Positions 1-6,243 of a stretch of 22,006 bases of DNA are shown here, one piece after another (within the stretch, counting starts at the first letter, position 1; the number at the start of each line of letters is the position of its first letter). Source of the stretch: a virus. The position numbers and the translations under genes were made by a program. Location of the stretch: positions 1 to 22,006 of the IMG/VR virus record IMGVR_UViG_3300032271_001055; one strand, given 5' to 3'. The notes beneath the pieces are model-generated. The model was not told the DNA's origin, did no database searches, and saw nothing but the letters and a program-made list of their open reading frames with translations.

Positions 1-465
1 ATCAGCGCCCGCGACGTCAGCCAGCACCCGATGAACGCCGGCAGCCTCCGGTCGACGCCGCCCTCGCAGGGCATGACCGGCGAGCGCTCCGCGTACGACC
101 GCTTCACGACCAGCCCCCGCTCGCCGGCGACGCGGCAGGACGGCAACGTCGAGGAAGCGAGCCAGTGGTCTGACTTTGCGATGGGCGGAATGGCCATGGG
201 CCACTCCCCGCGCCAGAACAAGGCCATTCACGCCCACGGCGCCCACCGGATGCCCCCTCTGGGCGGCATGGGCGGGCAGCAGATGGGTGGCCCGGGCGGC
301 ATGCCGGTAGGCGGCCCGCCGCGCCCGCCGGCGCCCCCGGCCGGCATGGGCGCCCCCCCGGGAATGGGTGGTCCGCCGGGGATGGGTGGTCCGCCGGGCA
401 TGGGCCCGGGGATGCCCCCGATGGGTCCCCAAATGCACAGCCGCGGCGGTCGTCACCGCTACTAA
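1..465 (+). CDS. C-terminal part of a virion protein (partial; Gly/Met/Pro-rich tail)
   Basis: The reading frame is open from the first base, so this is the 3' end of a longer gene; an internal ATG at 31 is probably not the true start. The visible 154 residues show a hydrophilic segment with a FAMGGMAMGH stretch near residue 57. They end in a long low-complexity tail of Gly, Met and Pro built on MGGPPG-like units, followed by a basic RGGRHRY terminus. No enzyme motif is visible. Such tails occur on phage portal and other head proteins, and the next gene is a head-tail adaptor, so a portal or capsid-associated protein is the most likely identity. That is inference from position and composition only. 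The stop codon TAA is part of the ribosome binding site of the next gene, which implies coupled translation. Confidence 0.6.
   Translation: MSARDVSQHPMNAGSLRSTPPSQGMTGERSAYDRFTTSPRSPATRQDGNVEEASQWSDFAMGGMAMGHSPRQNKAIHAHGAHRMPPLGGMGGQQMGGPGGMPVGGPPRPPAPPAGMGAPPGMGGPPGMGGPPGMGPGMPPMGPQMHSRGGRHRY
346..399 (+). repeat. 18-bp tandem repeat coding for MGxPPG units
   Basis: Two adjacent 18-bp units (364-381 and 382-399, beginning ATGGGTGGTCCGCCGGG) differ at one base. A degenerate copy lies directly upstream at 346-363. They encode consecutive MGAPPG, MGGPPG and MGGPPG units in the low-complexity tail of the first protein. Near-identity at the DNA level suggests recent slippage or unequal exchange. 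Confidence 0.8.
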
Positions 466-470
466 GGAGG
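464..470 (+). promoter_or_regulatory. Strong Shine-Dalgarno site for the adaptor gene
   Basis: AAGGAGG overlaps the TAA of the upstream gene and stands four bases before a GTG. This is the strongest ribosome binding site in the window and decides the GTG start of the adaptor gene. Confidence 0.85.
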
Positions 471-474
471 TTCC

Positions 475-1509
475 GTGGCAACGTCCGGGACCGTCAGCGC
501 GACCGTCTTCGAGACCCGCCGGATCATTGATCTGGCCCTCGGCGCGTGCAAGATGAAGCCCCAGCAAATTACGGGGGAGATGATCGATCAAGCGACATCT
601 CTCCTGTACCTGTGGCTGGTCGATCTTGCGCTCGACGGCGCCCCCCTGTGGACGATCGAAAAGATCATGCTTCCGCTCTACGACAACGTCGCCAACATCC
701 CGTTGCCGATCGGTACGTACGAGATGAAGGCGATCAATTACCGGACCCCGGTGACGGTCTCCAACACGTTCTCCTACAGCGCGCCGAACGTCGTCTGCAC
801 CTTTGGCACGCCCACCGTCGCAACCTCGATGGCCATCCAGTGGTCCTCGAGCTCAGTGCCGATCGCGCTGAATGTGTTCGCTTCTCCGGACGGTGTGACG
901 TTCACCCAGCTCAACGTCACGAACTACGTTTGGCCCGTCGCGCAGGGACTGACCGGGCAGCTCGTGTGGTACGACCTCGACGGGTGCCCGGTTAACACGC
1001 AGTACCTGCGCCTTGTGCCGCAGGTCTCCACGCAGAACCTGTCCGGTATCAGCGCCGTCTACACCTACGGCGGCCAGACCAACACCTCCGGCCAGACCGA
1101 GATTCCGTTGGCGGTCCTGAATCGGGACGATTACTTCAACCTCCCGAACAAGACCTTCAATAACCGCCCGCTGCAGTTCTGGTTCGACCGCGCCGTGCCG
1201 ACCCAGTATCTGCGGACGTGGTCAGTGCCGTCCGGCGTCCTGCTAACGAATTGTCTGGTCGCCCAGCGCCAGCGGTACGTGCAGGACGTCGGCTCACTCT
1301 CCCAGACCATCGAATGCACTCCCCACTGGTACAAGGCCGCGATAGACGGTCTCGCCGTAAAGTGCAACCGCTACATCCCCGACACTGACCCCTCGACCGT
1401 GGCTGGCAACATCGCCGCCGCGGCGGAGTCGTTGACGCGCGCGTGGGGCGGCGAGCAGGAGCCGGGCCCGCTGACCTATACCCCGCAGATCGGGTGCTAC
1501 ACGAAATGA
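475..1509 (+). CDS. Head-tail adaptor, gp4-like (packaged-DNA stabilisation type) with inserted beta domain
   Basis: This 344-residue protein resembles the gp4-like neck adaptors of short-tailed phages, which bind below the portal and carry the tail. The N-terminal 75 residues are helical and contain a Leu/Trp-rich segment followed by LPIGTYEMKAI near residue 80. The family signature RDDYFNLPNKTFNNRPLQFW appears around residues 216-235, followed by a WYKAAIDGLAVK helix near 285 and an AAAAESLTRAWGGE terminal helix near 314. Between about residues 88 and 205 lies a Ser/Thr/Val-rich segment of beta character, with a TQYLRL strand resembling discoidin/carbohydrate-binding-like folds, that a minimal gp4-like adaptor does not need. 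GTG is chosen as the start because of the adjacent AAGGAGG. The stop overlaps the next start (ATGA). The family call comes from recalled sequence patterns and is moderately secure; the fold of the insert is inference. Confidence 0.7.
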   Translation: MATSGTVSATVFETRRIIDLALGACKMKPQQITGEMIDQATSLLYLWLVDLALDGAPLWTIEKIMLPLYDNVANIPLPIGTYEMKAINYRTPVTVSNTFSYSAPNVVCTFGTPTVATSMAIQWSSSSVPIALNVFASPDGVTFTQLNVTNYVWPVAQGLTGQLVWYDLDGCPVNTQYLRLVPQVSTQNLSGISAVYTYGGQTNTSGQTEIPLAVLNRDDYFNLPNKTFNNRPLQFWFDRAVPTQYLRTWSVPSGVLLTNCLVAQRQRYVQDVGSLSQTIECTPHWYKAAIDGLAVKCNRYIPDTDPSTVAGNIAAAAESLTRAWGGEQEPGPLTYTPQIGCYTK

Positions 1510-1820
1510 GCATCTGGCTCGACACGACCGGCAAGGACAGCTTGGGCATTGGCGTGTGCGACAGGTGCAAGCTGAAGATGCCGATCTCTGACATGGTCCC
1601 GGATCCGAACAGTCCGGGGCTCATGATGCACCAGCACTGCGTCGATCAGTTTGATCCGTACCGCCTGCCCGCGCGGCAGCCGGACCCGATCATCCTGAAG
1701 ACGGTGCGCCCGGACTACGTCCTGACGGCCCCGGCGGTGTTGATAGGCACCCCGACCGGCAACCCCAACACGGACCCGTGGCCATGGCCCGGTCCGCCCT
1801 ATTCACCACCGGATACCTGA
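1506..1820 (+). CDS. Small zinc-knuckle-like phage protein
   Basis: This 104-residue protein starts at an ATG overlapping the previous stop (ATGA). An in-frame ATG farther upstream at 1443 would lie inside the adaptor gene and is not preferred. Cys18 and Cys21 form a CDRC knuckle, and His42/His44 with Cys45 form an HQHC motif, together able to bind one zinc ion. The surrounding sequence (GVCDRC, then DQFDPYRLPARQPDP) resembles small CxxC phage proteins found beside structural genes, in which the second pair is usually CxxC; here the first residue of that pair is His. The C-terminus is rich in Pro and Trp. The function of the family is not known to me. It could be a structural or assembly protein. 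DNA binding is possible but not shown. Confidence 0.7.
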   Translation: MSIWLDTTGKDSLGIGVCDRCKLKMPISDMVPDPNSPGLMMHQHCVDQFDPYRLPARQPDPIILKTVRPDYVLTAPAVLIGTPTGNPNTDPWPWPGPPYSPPDT

Positions 1821-1823
1821 TCC

Positions 1824-2162
1824 ATGGCCACACTGCAGAATCCCATCGCCGTCGCCAACCTGCCTACGTCGCTTTCGGCGAACAACGTCACGTCAGGCCC
1901 GGGCTCGGCGATCAACTGGATCATCAGCGCCCTGACCGTTGCCAACACCAGCACGACGCAGGCAATCAACGTCTCGGTCGGCATCACCAGCGGCGGCACG
2001 ACCTACTACCTTGCCCGTCTGGCAAACCTGCCGATCGGCGAGACGCTGACCATCGGCGGCAACGGCGCGAAGCTGATCCTCGGCAACGGCTGGGGCATCT
2101 CGGCATACTCCGACACCGCGACCTCCGCGGACTGCACGGTACACTACGCCTCGGTGCCGTAA
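1824..2162 (+). CDS. Small beta-rich virion protein (decoration or fibre-associated type)
   Basis: The 112-residue product has no charged clusters or enzyme motif. It is made of alternating Val/Ile/Thr strands: a first strand pair around INWIISALTVANTS, a second around INVSVGITSGGTTYYLARL, then the turn motif LPIGETLTIGGNGAKLILG and a last strand. This pattern matches small jelly-roll-like phage proteins in which a LPxGETL-type turn precedes a basic strand. They are usually annotated as structural, sometimes as decoration or fibre proteins. The gene lies three bases after the zinc-knuckle gene and overlaps the next fibre gene by one base (TAATG). Assignment to the virion is inference from fold-like pattern and context. 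Confidence 0.6.
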   Translation: MATLQNPIAVANLPTSLSANNVTSGPGSAINWIISALTVANTSTTQAINVSVGITSGGTTYYLARLANLPIGETLTIGGNGAKLILGNGWGISAYSDTATSADCTVHYASVP

Positions 2163-3163
2163 TGGGCCGCGTTAGTACCGGCGCACTGACGGTTCAGACG
2201 TTGACGGTAGGTCGTGAGACCGTACCGCCGTCGACCCGTTCCAACAGTGCCGTACTCGAAGTGCAGTCCACGGCAAACGTCAATCCCGTTTTTGTTCAAT
2301 TTCGAAACACTAACTCAAACAGTTTCGGTACAGCCAGCCATCAATTTGATGCTTTGAATTCGTCGCTTGCGCGCGTTAATTACGCGTCAATCGACATGTT
2401 CATTATTTCAAACACCGCCGGGTCACACTCCAGCGCGGTAAGCATCAATATAACAAATGCGGGAGTTACAAAAATCCCGCTAACTGTAAACGGCAACGCT
2501 TCTGCGTCGGCCATAACTGCCGTTGGCGTCAATTCTTCTCAGGTGGTGGTGCAGATTACCTGTTCCACGGGCGGCGCCTCGGGCCTTTTGGTCACCGACG
2601 GCACGCAGGCTTTCAGCGTCTATACCTCGGCCGGCAACGTGCTATTCGGGTCCACGACCAACGTCGCCGCGCAGATCGTTACCAACTCAGTCGCTCGCAT
2701 TACGGTCGCCAACACGGGCGGAGTGTCGATCGCCGCCTCTTCTGCTGGCAACTCACTGAACGTCACCGTCTCAGGAGGCAATGGGGTCGGCATTTCCGCG
2801 GCTGCAGCGGCGGGGGCGTACCTGTTTGTTGCCGGCAACGGCGCCACGCAGGGAACTCAGGGCTTGACGATTTACCACGACTCAACCGGCGCCTACCTGC
2901 AAACCAACACGACCGACGGCTTGTTTGTCAAAACCAACGGCACCACCGCCTTTACGGTCAGCACGGGTCAGGTTGTGAAATTTACGAACTCCGTGGGAAT
3001 TAACGGCGCCAACGGAACCACGGGACTTTCAGGATGGGGAGCCGCAAGCGGTGGTGCCGTAGTAAACAACTACCCCGGCGCGACGGCAACGCTTTTGCAA
3101 ACGACCAACGCGATGGCTCAGGTCATCAACCAGCTGATCGCTTTCGGCATCTTCAAGGTTTAA
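2162..3163 (+). CDS. Fibre-like protein 1 (tandem paralogue of the next gene)
   Basis: The start is the ATG overlapping the previous stop (TAATG), giving 333 residues; a longer reading of the frame to 1778 would run through the upstream gene. The N-terminal 110 residues align by eye with the next gene product: VQTLTVGRET against LQRLTVGQET, FDALNSSLARVNYASI against FDGLNSTPARVTYAAI, and NTAGSHSSAVSINI against NTAGAHVGAVQVQV. The middle is Gly/Ser/Thr/Val repetitive beta sequence, as in phage fibres. The C-terminus has GATATLLQTTNAMAQVINQL followed by IAFGIF, a short terminal helix seen on some phage fibre-like proteins. Probable role: receptor-contacting or structural appendage. Positions 2281-2520 contain about 46% GC by hand count, well below the neighbours, which suggests recent exchange. 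Confidence 0.65.
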   Translation: MGRVSTGALTVQTLTVGRETVPPSTRSNSAVLEVQSTANVNPVFVQFRNTNSNSFGTASHQFDALNSSLARVNYASIDMFIISNTAGSHSSAVSINITNAGVTKIPLTVNGNASASAITAVGVNSSQVVVQITCSTGGASGLLVTDGTQAFSVYTSAGNVLFGSTTNVAAQIVTNSVARITVANTGGVSIAASSAGNSLNVTVSGGNGVGISAAAAAGAYLFVAGNGATQGTQGLTIYHDSTGAYLQTNTTDGLFVKTNGTTAFTVSTGQVVKFTNSVGINGANGTTGLSGWGAASGGAVVNNYPGATATLLQTTNAMAQVINQLIAFGIFKV

Positions 3164-3166
3164 CGA

Positions 3167-4357
3167 ATGGCCAAAACATTTGGCGGTGGCCAGCTCAATC
3201 TGCAGCGCCTGACGGTCGGTCAGGAGACTGCTGCCGTCCCGTCTGCCGTTACGGTGGACGTGGTTGCCAACGCCACCAACACCGCCACGGTCTCGCTTTA
3301 CCGCAATCAGTCGGCGGCGACGAGCGTGATCGGCATTCGCCGTTTTGATGGCCTGAACAGCACCCCCGCTCGAGTAACGTACGCCGCCATTCAATCGTCG
3401 ATTACTGCCAACACGGCAGGAGCGCACGTTGGCGCTGTGCAGGTGCAGGTTGCCAAGGCGGGAACGCTTACGACGCTGTTGTCCGTTGACGGCACCAACG
3501 GCGTAACGATCAACCCATCCACAAGCGGCAACGCGCTGAGTGTTTTTCAAAACGCTGGCGCGACCGCCGTCACGCTGACCAATTGCCCCTTGGACGCGGT
3601 CGGCACCGCCAATTCGTACGTGCAGGTTGACGTTCACAACAGCTCCAACGGCGCTCTGGCGTCTTCGGATTTCATTGCCACTGCGGACACCGGCACGGAC
3701 ACGACCCAGTACATCGACATGGGCGTGAACAGCTCTGGCTTTTCCAGCGCTGGCTGGACCATTTCGGGTCCTCTTGACACGTACCTTTACGCCTCCGACG
3801 GCGCGATGACGATTGGCACCGCATCCGCCCAGTCTCTCAGTTTTCACACCGGCGGCACGCTCGCGGCCAACATTCGATTGACGCTTAACGCCACTGGCGA
3901 CATTTTTGGACGAGGCATTTCTCGAGTGGTGTACGCCAGCTCGCAGACGGCCTTCATCAGCAACACGACACTGACCAACACCCCCTTGGTGTTTTCTTCG
4001 GTTCCGGCCGGAACGTACGCCTTCAAGGCTTTTTTGCCCATGGTCGGCAACGTCGTGGGAACGATGGGTGCCAAGTTCAAATTGACCGTGGGTGGCACAA
4101 ACATCGGCAACAGTTTTTCTGCCGCCTACGGCGTCGTCAACAACGCCGCCAGCACCACCCTTGCTATTTCGGGCATCGGTACGCAGATTACATACACCAA
4201 CGTCTCGACCGGCAATGGCGACTACACCATCTACGAAGGGTCTTTCACGACGACCACCGCCGGAGCCGTGGCGATACAGATGGCGCAAAACACTTCAACG
4301 GCGCAGAGCCTCATATTGCAAGACAGGGCCTACCTCATGCTGACGCAGCTTTCGTAA
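3167..4357 (+). CDS. Fibre-like protein 2 (tail appendage)
   Basis: This 396-residue protein shares its N-terminal 110 residues with the preceding gene and then differs. Residues around 155-235 form a recognisable phage appendage module: SSDFIATADTGTDTTQYIDM, then GVNSSGFSS, then LYASDGAMTIGTASAQSLSF. The last 140 residues form a separate beta domain, including VPAGTYAFKAFLPM and AVAIQMAQNTSTAQSL, of the type found at the tips of phage fibres. No catalytic motif is visible. The start ATG stands three bases after the upstream stop, and the stop overlaps the following membrane-protein gene (TAATG). Shared N-termini with different C-termini fit two appendages that attach to the same virion site. 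That interpretation is inference. Confidence 0.65.
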   Translation: MAKTFGGGQLNLQRLTVGQETAAVPSAVTVDVVANATNTATVSLYRNQSAATSVIGIRRFDGLNSTPARVTYAAIQSSITANTAGAHVGAVQVQVAKAGTLTTLLSVDGTNGVTINPSTSGNALSVFQNAGATAVTLTNCPLDAVGTANSYVQVDVHNSSNGALASSDFIATADTGTDTTQYIDMGVNSSGFSSAGWTISGPLDTYLYASDGAMTIGTASAQSLSFHTGGTLAANIRLTLNATGDIFGRGISRVVYASSQTAFISNTTLTNTPLVFSSVPAGTYAFKAFLPMVGNVVGTMGAKFKLTVGGTNIGNSFSAAYGVVNNAASTTLAISGIGTQITYTNVSTGNGDYTIYEGSFTTTTAGAVAIQMAQNTSTAQSLILQDRAYLMLTQLS

Positions 4358-4548
4358 TGTCTCACCATATCCCGGATGCCATGCAAGTAAAACTCGCCGA
4401 CGTTGCCGCCGCAACCAGCGGCTTGGTGTGGTTGTCGGCCAAGGCTTCTGAGTGGGCCCCAATCCTGCAGGACATATCGTTTCTCATCGCTTCCGTCGCC
4501 GGCGTGGTAGCCATCTTCTACCACCTTCACAACTGGGACCGCAAGTGA
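4357..4548 (+). CDS. Small membrane protein, candidate holin
   Basis: This 63-residue protein has one clear hydrophobic segment at about residues 39-56 (ISFLIASVAGVVAIFYHL) followed by a short hydrophilic HNWDRK tail. A weaker, possibly amphipathic hydrophobic segment lies at about residues 13-28. Size, topology and position directly before the endolysin gene fit a small holin, the protein that opens the inner membrane at lysis. Both ends overlap neighbours (TAATG upstream, GTGA downstream), so translation is probably coupled to the endolysin. No specific holin family motif is visible. It might instead be an accessory membrane protein, with the larger membrane protein at 5029 as the true holin. 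Confidence 0.55.
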   Translation: MSHHIPDAMQVKLADVAAATSGLVWLSAKASEWAPILQDISFLIASVAGVVAIFYHLHNWDRK

Positions 4549-5027
4549 GCTTTGACTCCGCGTTCGATCAACTTCTTGGCCTCGAGGGCAACTACTCCAA
4601 TGACCCACAAGATCCGGGGGGAGAGACCATGTGGGGCGTCACCGAGAGGGTGGCAAGGGAACACGGATATACCGGGCCCATGCGAGATCTTCCTCGAGAG
4701 GTGGCCAAGGACATCTACCGCAAATCGTACTGGGACGAGTGCTCCTGCGACAGGCTTCCCGAAAAGCTTGCCGGCTGCGTTTTCAAAGAGTGCGTCAACG
4801 AAGGAACCGAAGAGATAAAGCTGTGCCTGCAACGCGCGCTGGGGGTGACGGTAGACGGCAAGATCGGCCCGCAGACCATTCACGCCGCGAATGCTTATCC
4901 TTCGCCGAATGAGTTGATTGCCCTGTTTCTGGCGGAGTGCGGCCTGTACTACATTACGCGCCCGGGCTTCCCGCGCTACGGGCGTGGCTGGCTGAAGCGC
5001 CTGTTCCTTGTCTCCATGGAGAGCTGA
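4545..5027 (+). CDS. Endolysin, GH108 family with C-terminal peptidoglycan-binding region
   Basis: The product cleaves the glycan strand of peptidoglycan during lysis. The start is taken as GTG overlapping the upstream stop (GTGA), giving 160 residues. Residues 13-33 carry the GH108 signature: LEGNYSNDP, then DPGG, then MWGVT, with Glu14 the expected catalytic residue. The family usually has EGGY; here it is EGNY. It continues with AKDIYRKSYWDEC, typical of the fold. A region around residues 93-112 (LQRALGVTVDGKIGPQT) matches the peptidoglycan-binding type 3 region that follows GH108 domains, and GFPRYGRGWLKRL closes the protein as in relatives. There is no signal peptide, so export would depend on a holin. 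It is flanked by two candidate holins, and no spanin was found. Confidence 0.88.
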   Translation: MSFDSAFDQLLGLEGNYSNDPQDPGGETMWGVTERVAREHGYTGPMRDLPREVAKDIYRKSYWDECSCDRLPEKLAGCVFKECVNEGTEEIKLCLQRALGVTVDGKIGPQTIHAANAYPSPNELIALFLAECGLYYITRPGFPRYGRGWLKRLFLVSMES

Positions 5028-5028
5028 C

Positions 5029-5577
5029 ATGTCGAACCTGTCCACTTTTGGCAGCAGCGCGCTGCACGTCATCGAGTCCCTTGCCCCGACCGTCGCGACG
5101 GCCCTCGGTGGCCCGTTTGCTGGCACGGCCGTGGTGGCGCTCGAGAAGGCATTGGGCGTGACGGGCAAGGAAAGCGTCGAGTCGGCGATCATGACCGCCA
5201 ACCCCGAGACCCTGCTGAAACTGAAAGAGGCGGAGCTGGAGCTGCAGAAGACGCTCTCCGAGCTCAAGATCCAGCAGGAGGCCCTTGAATACGGAGACGT
5301 CAAGAGCGCCCGCGAGCGGGACATGGCCTACGTCGCCAACCACCAGCGCAATTACCGGGCAGACGTCCTTGCCTATGGGGCGCTGGTCGCTTTCGTTGCG
5401 GCCGGATGGGCCCTCTTTGCGAAGGTGCTGCCCCCGGAAAACCGCGAGCTCATCGTGTACCTCCTTGGCGCCCTGACCGTCATCGTCAAGGACATCTACG
5501 GCTTTGAGTTTGGCTCGAGCAAGGCCAGTCAGGACAAGTCGGAAACCATCGCCGAACTTTCTGCCAGCAAGAAGTAA
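5029..5577 (+). CDS. Membrane protein with coiled coil, holin-like
   Basis: The ATG at 5029 follows the endolysin stop by one base and is preferred over an in-frame ATG at 5008 inside the endolysin gene; the product has 182 residues. Residues 1-50 include a Gly/Ala-rich, weakly hydrophobic stretch (LAPTVATALGGPFAG). Residues 57-100 form a Leu/Glu/Lys-rich coiled coil that ends in a GDVKSARERD motif. Two membrane segments follow, about 116-133 and 141-160, and the tail is Ser/Lys-rich. This architecture is shared by phage proteins next to lysis genes that are often annotated as holins (three-TM holin type). Its position after the endolysin supports a lysis role, but holin function is not proven by any motif. 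Confidence 0.6.
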   Translation: MSNLSTFGSSALHVIESLAPTVATALGGPFAGTAVVALEKALGVTGKESVESAIMTANPETLLKLKEAELELQKTLSELKIQQEALEYGDVKSARERDMAYVANHQRNYRADVLAYGALVAFVAAGWALFAKVLPPENRELIVYLLGALTVIVKDIYGFEFGSSKASQDKSETIAELSASKK

Positions 5578-5580
5578 ACC

Positions 5581-6243
5581 ATGCCTACAGAGATGACCTT
5601 CACCTCACTGCAGTCGGACCTTCAGTCCTATCTGCAGCGCGGAACCTCCACCGACCCCCTCGTGTATGCCCAGCTTCCGAAGCTGATCAACAACGCGGAG
5701 CGTCGAATCGCGCGCGAGTTGAAGGTCCTTGGGTTTCAAACTCCGATCGTGGCGACGCTGCAGCCGGGTGCCAATGGTCAGGTGCTGGCCAAGCCAGACC
5801 GCTGGCGGGCGACGGTCAGCATGAACTACGGCGCTGTCAACGCGTCCGGGTCTTTCAATGTCAGAACCCCGATTTTCCCGCGGGCCTACGAGTACATCCG
5901 GGCCTATTGGCCCGACGATTCCGTGACGGGGCCTCCGAAGTTCTACGCCGACTACGACTACAACAACTGGCTGATCGGTCCGACCCCGGATCAGGCGTAC
6001 CCGATCGAGATTCAGTGCTGGTTCCTTCCGGCCCTGCTCGACGCCAACAACCAAATCAACTGGACCTCGACCTACTGCCCTGACGTCTTGCTGTACGCGT
6101 CTCTGCTCGAGTGCGCTCCGTTCATCGTGAACGACGCCCGCATTCCGACGTGGGACAAGTACTACCAAGACCGCATGTCGGGCCTGTCCACCGAGGACGC
6201 GCAGCGGATCATTGACCGCACCACGCACCGAGAGACGCCATAA
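5581..6243 (+). CDS. Neck adaptor-like protein, SU10/gp6-type
   Basis: This 220-residue protein resembles the small adaptor proteins that sit between portal and tail in SU10-like and T7-like phages. The N-terminus reads SLQSDLQSYLQRGTSTDP and continues to PKLINNAERRIARELKVLG, a helical pattern typical of the family. A central beta part follows, with QPGANGQVLAKPDRWRATVS and PPKFYADYDYNNWLIGPTPD. The C-terminal helices include CPDVLLYASLLECAPFI and WDKYYQDRMSGLSTEDAQRI, also typical. The gene lies just after the lysis cassette and overlaps the next virion gene by one base (TAATG). A gp4-like adaptor occurs at 475, so this phage appears to encode two adaptor-type neck proteins, or one of the two has another role. 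Confidence 0.72.
   Translation: MPTEMTFTSLQSDLQSYLQRGTSTDPLVYAQLPKLINNAERRIARELKVLGFQTPIVATLQPGANGQVLAKPDRWRATVSMNYGAVNASGSFNVRTPIFPRAYEYIRAYWPDDSVTGPPKFYADYDYNNWLIGPTPDQAYPIEIQCWFLPALLDANNQINWTSTYCPDVLLYASLLECAPFIVNDARIPTWDKYYQDRMSGLSTEDAQRIIDRTTHRETP

Noticed and set aside
3029-4288. 419-residue open frame on the minus strand
   Set aside because: It lies opposite the second fibre-like gene, whose paralogy to its neighbour proves the plus-strand frame. The antisense product is a basic low-complexity shadow.
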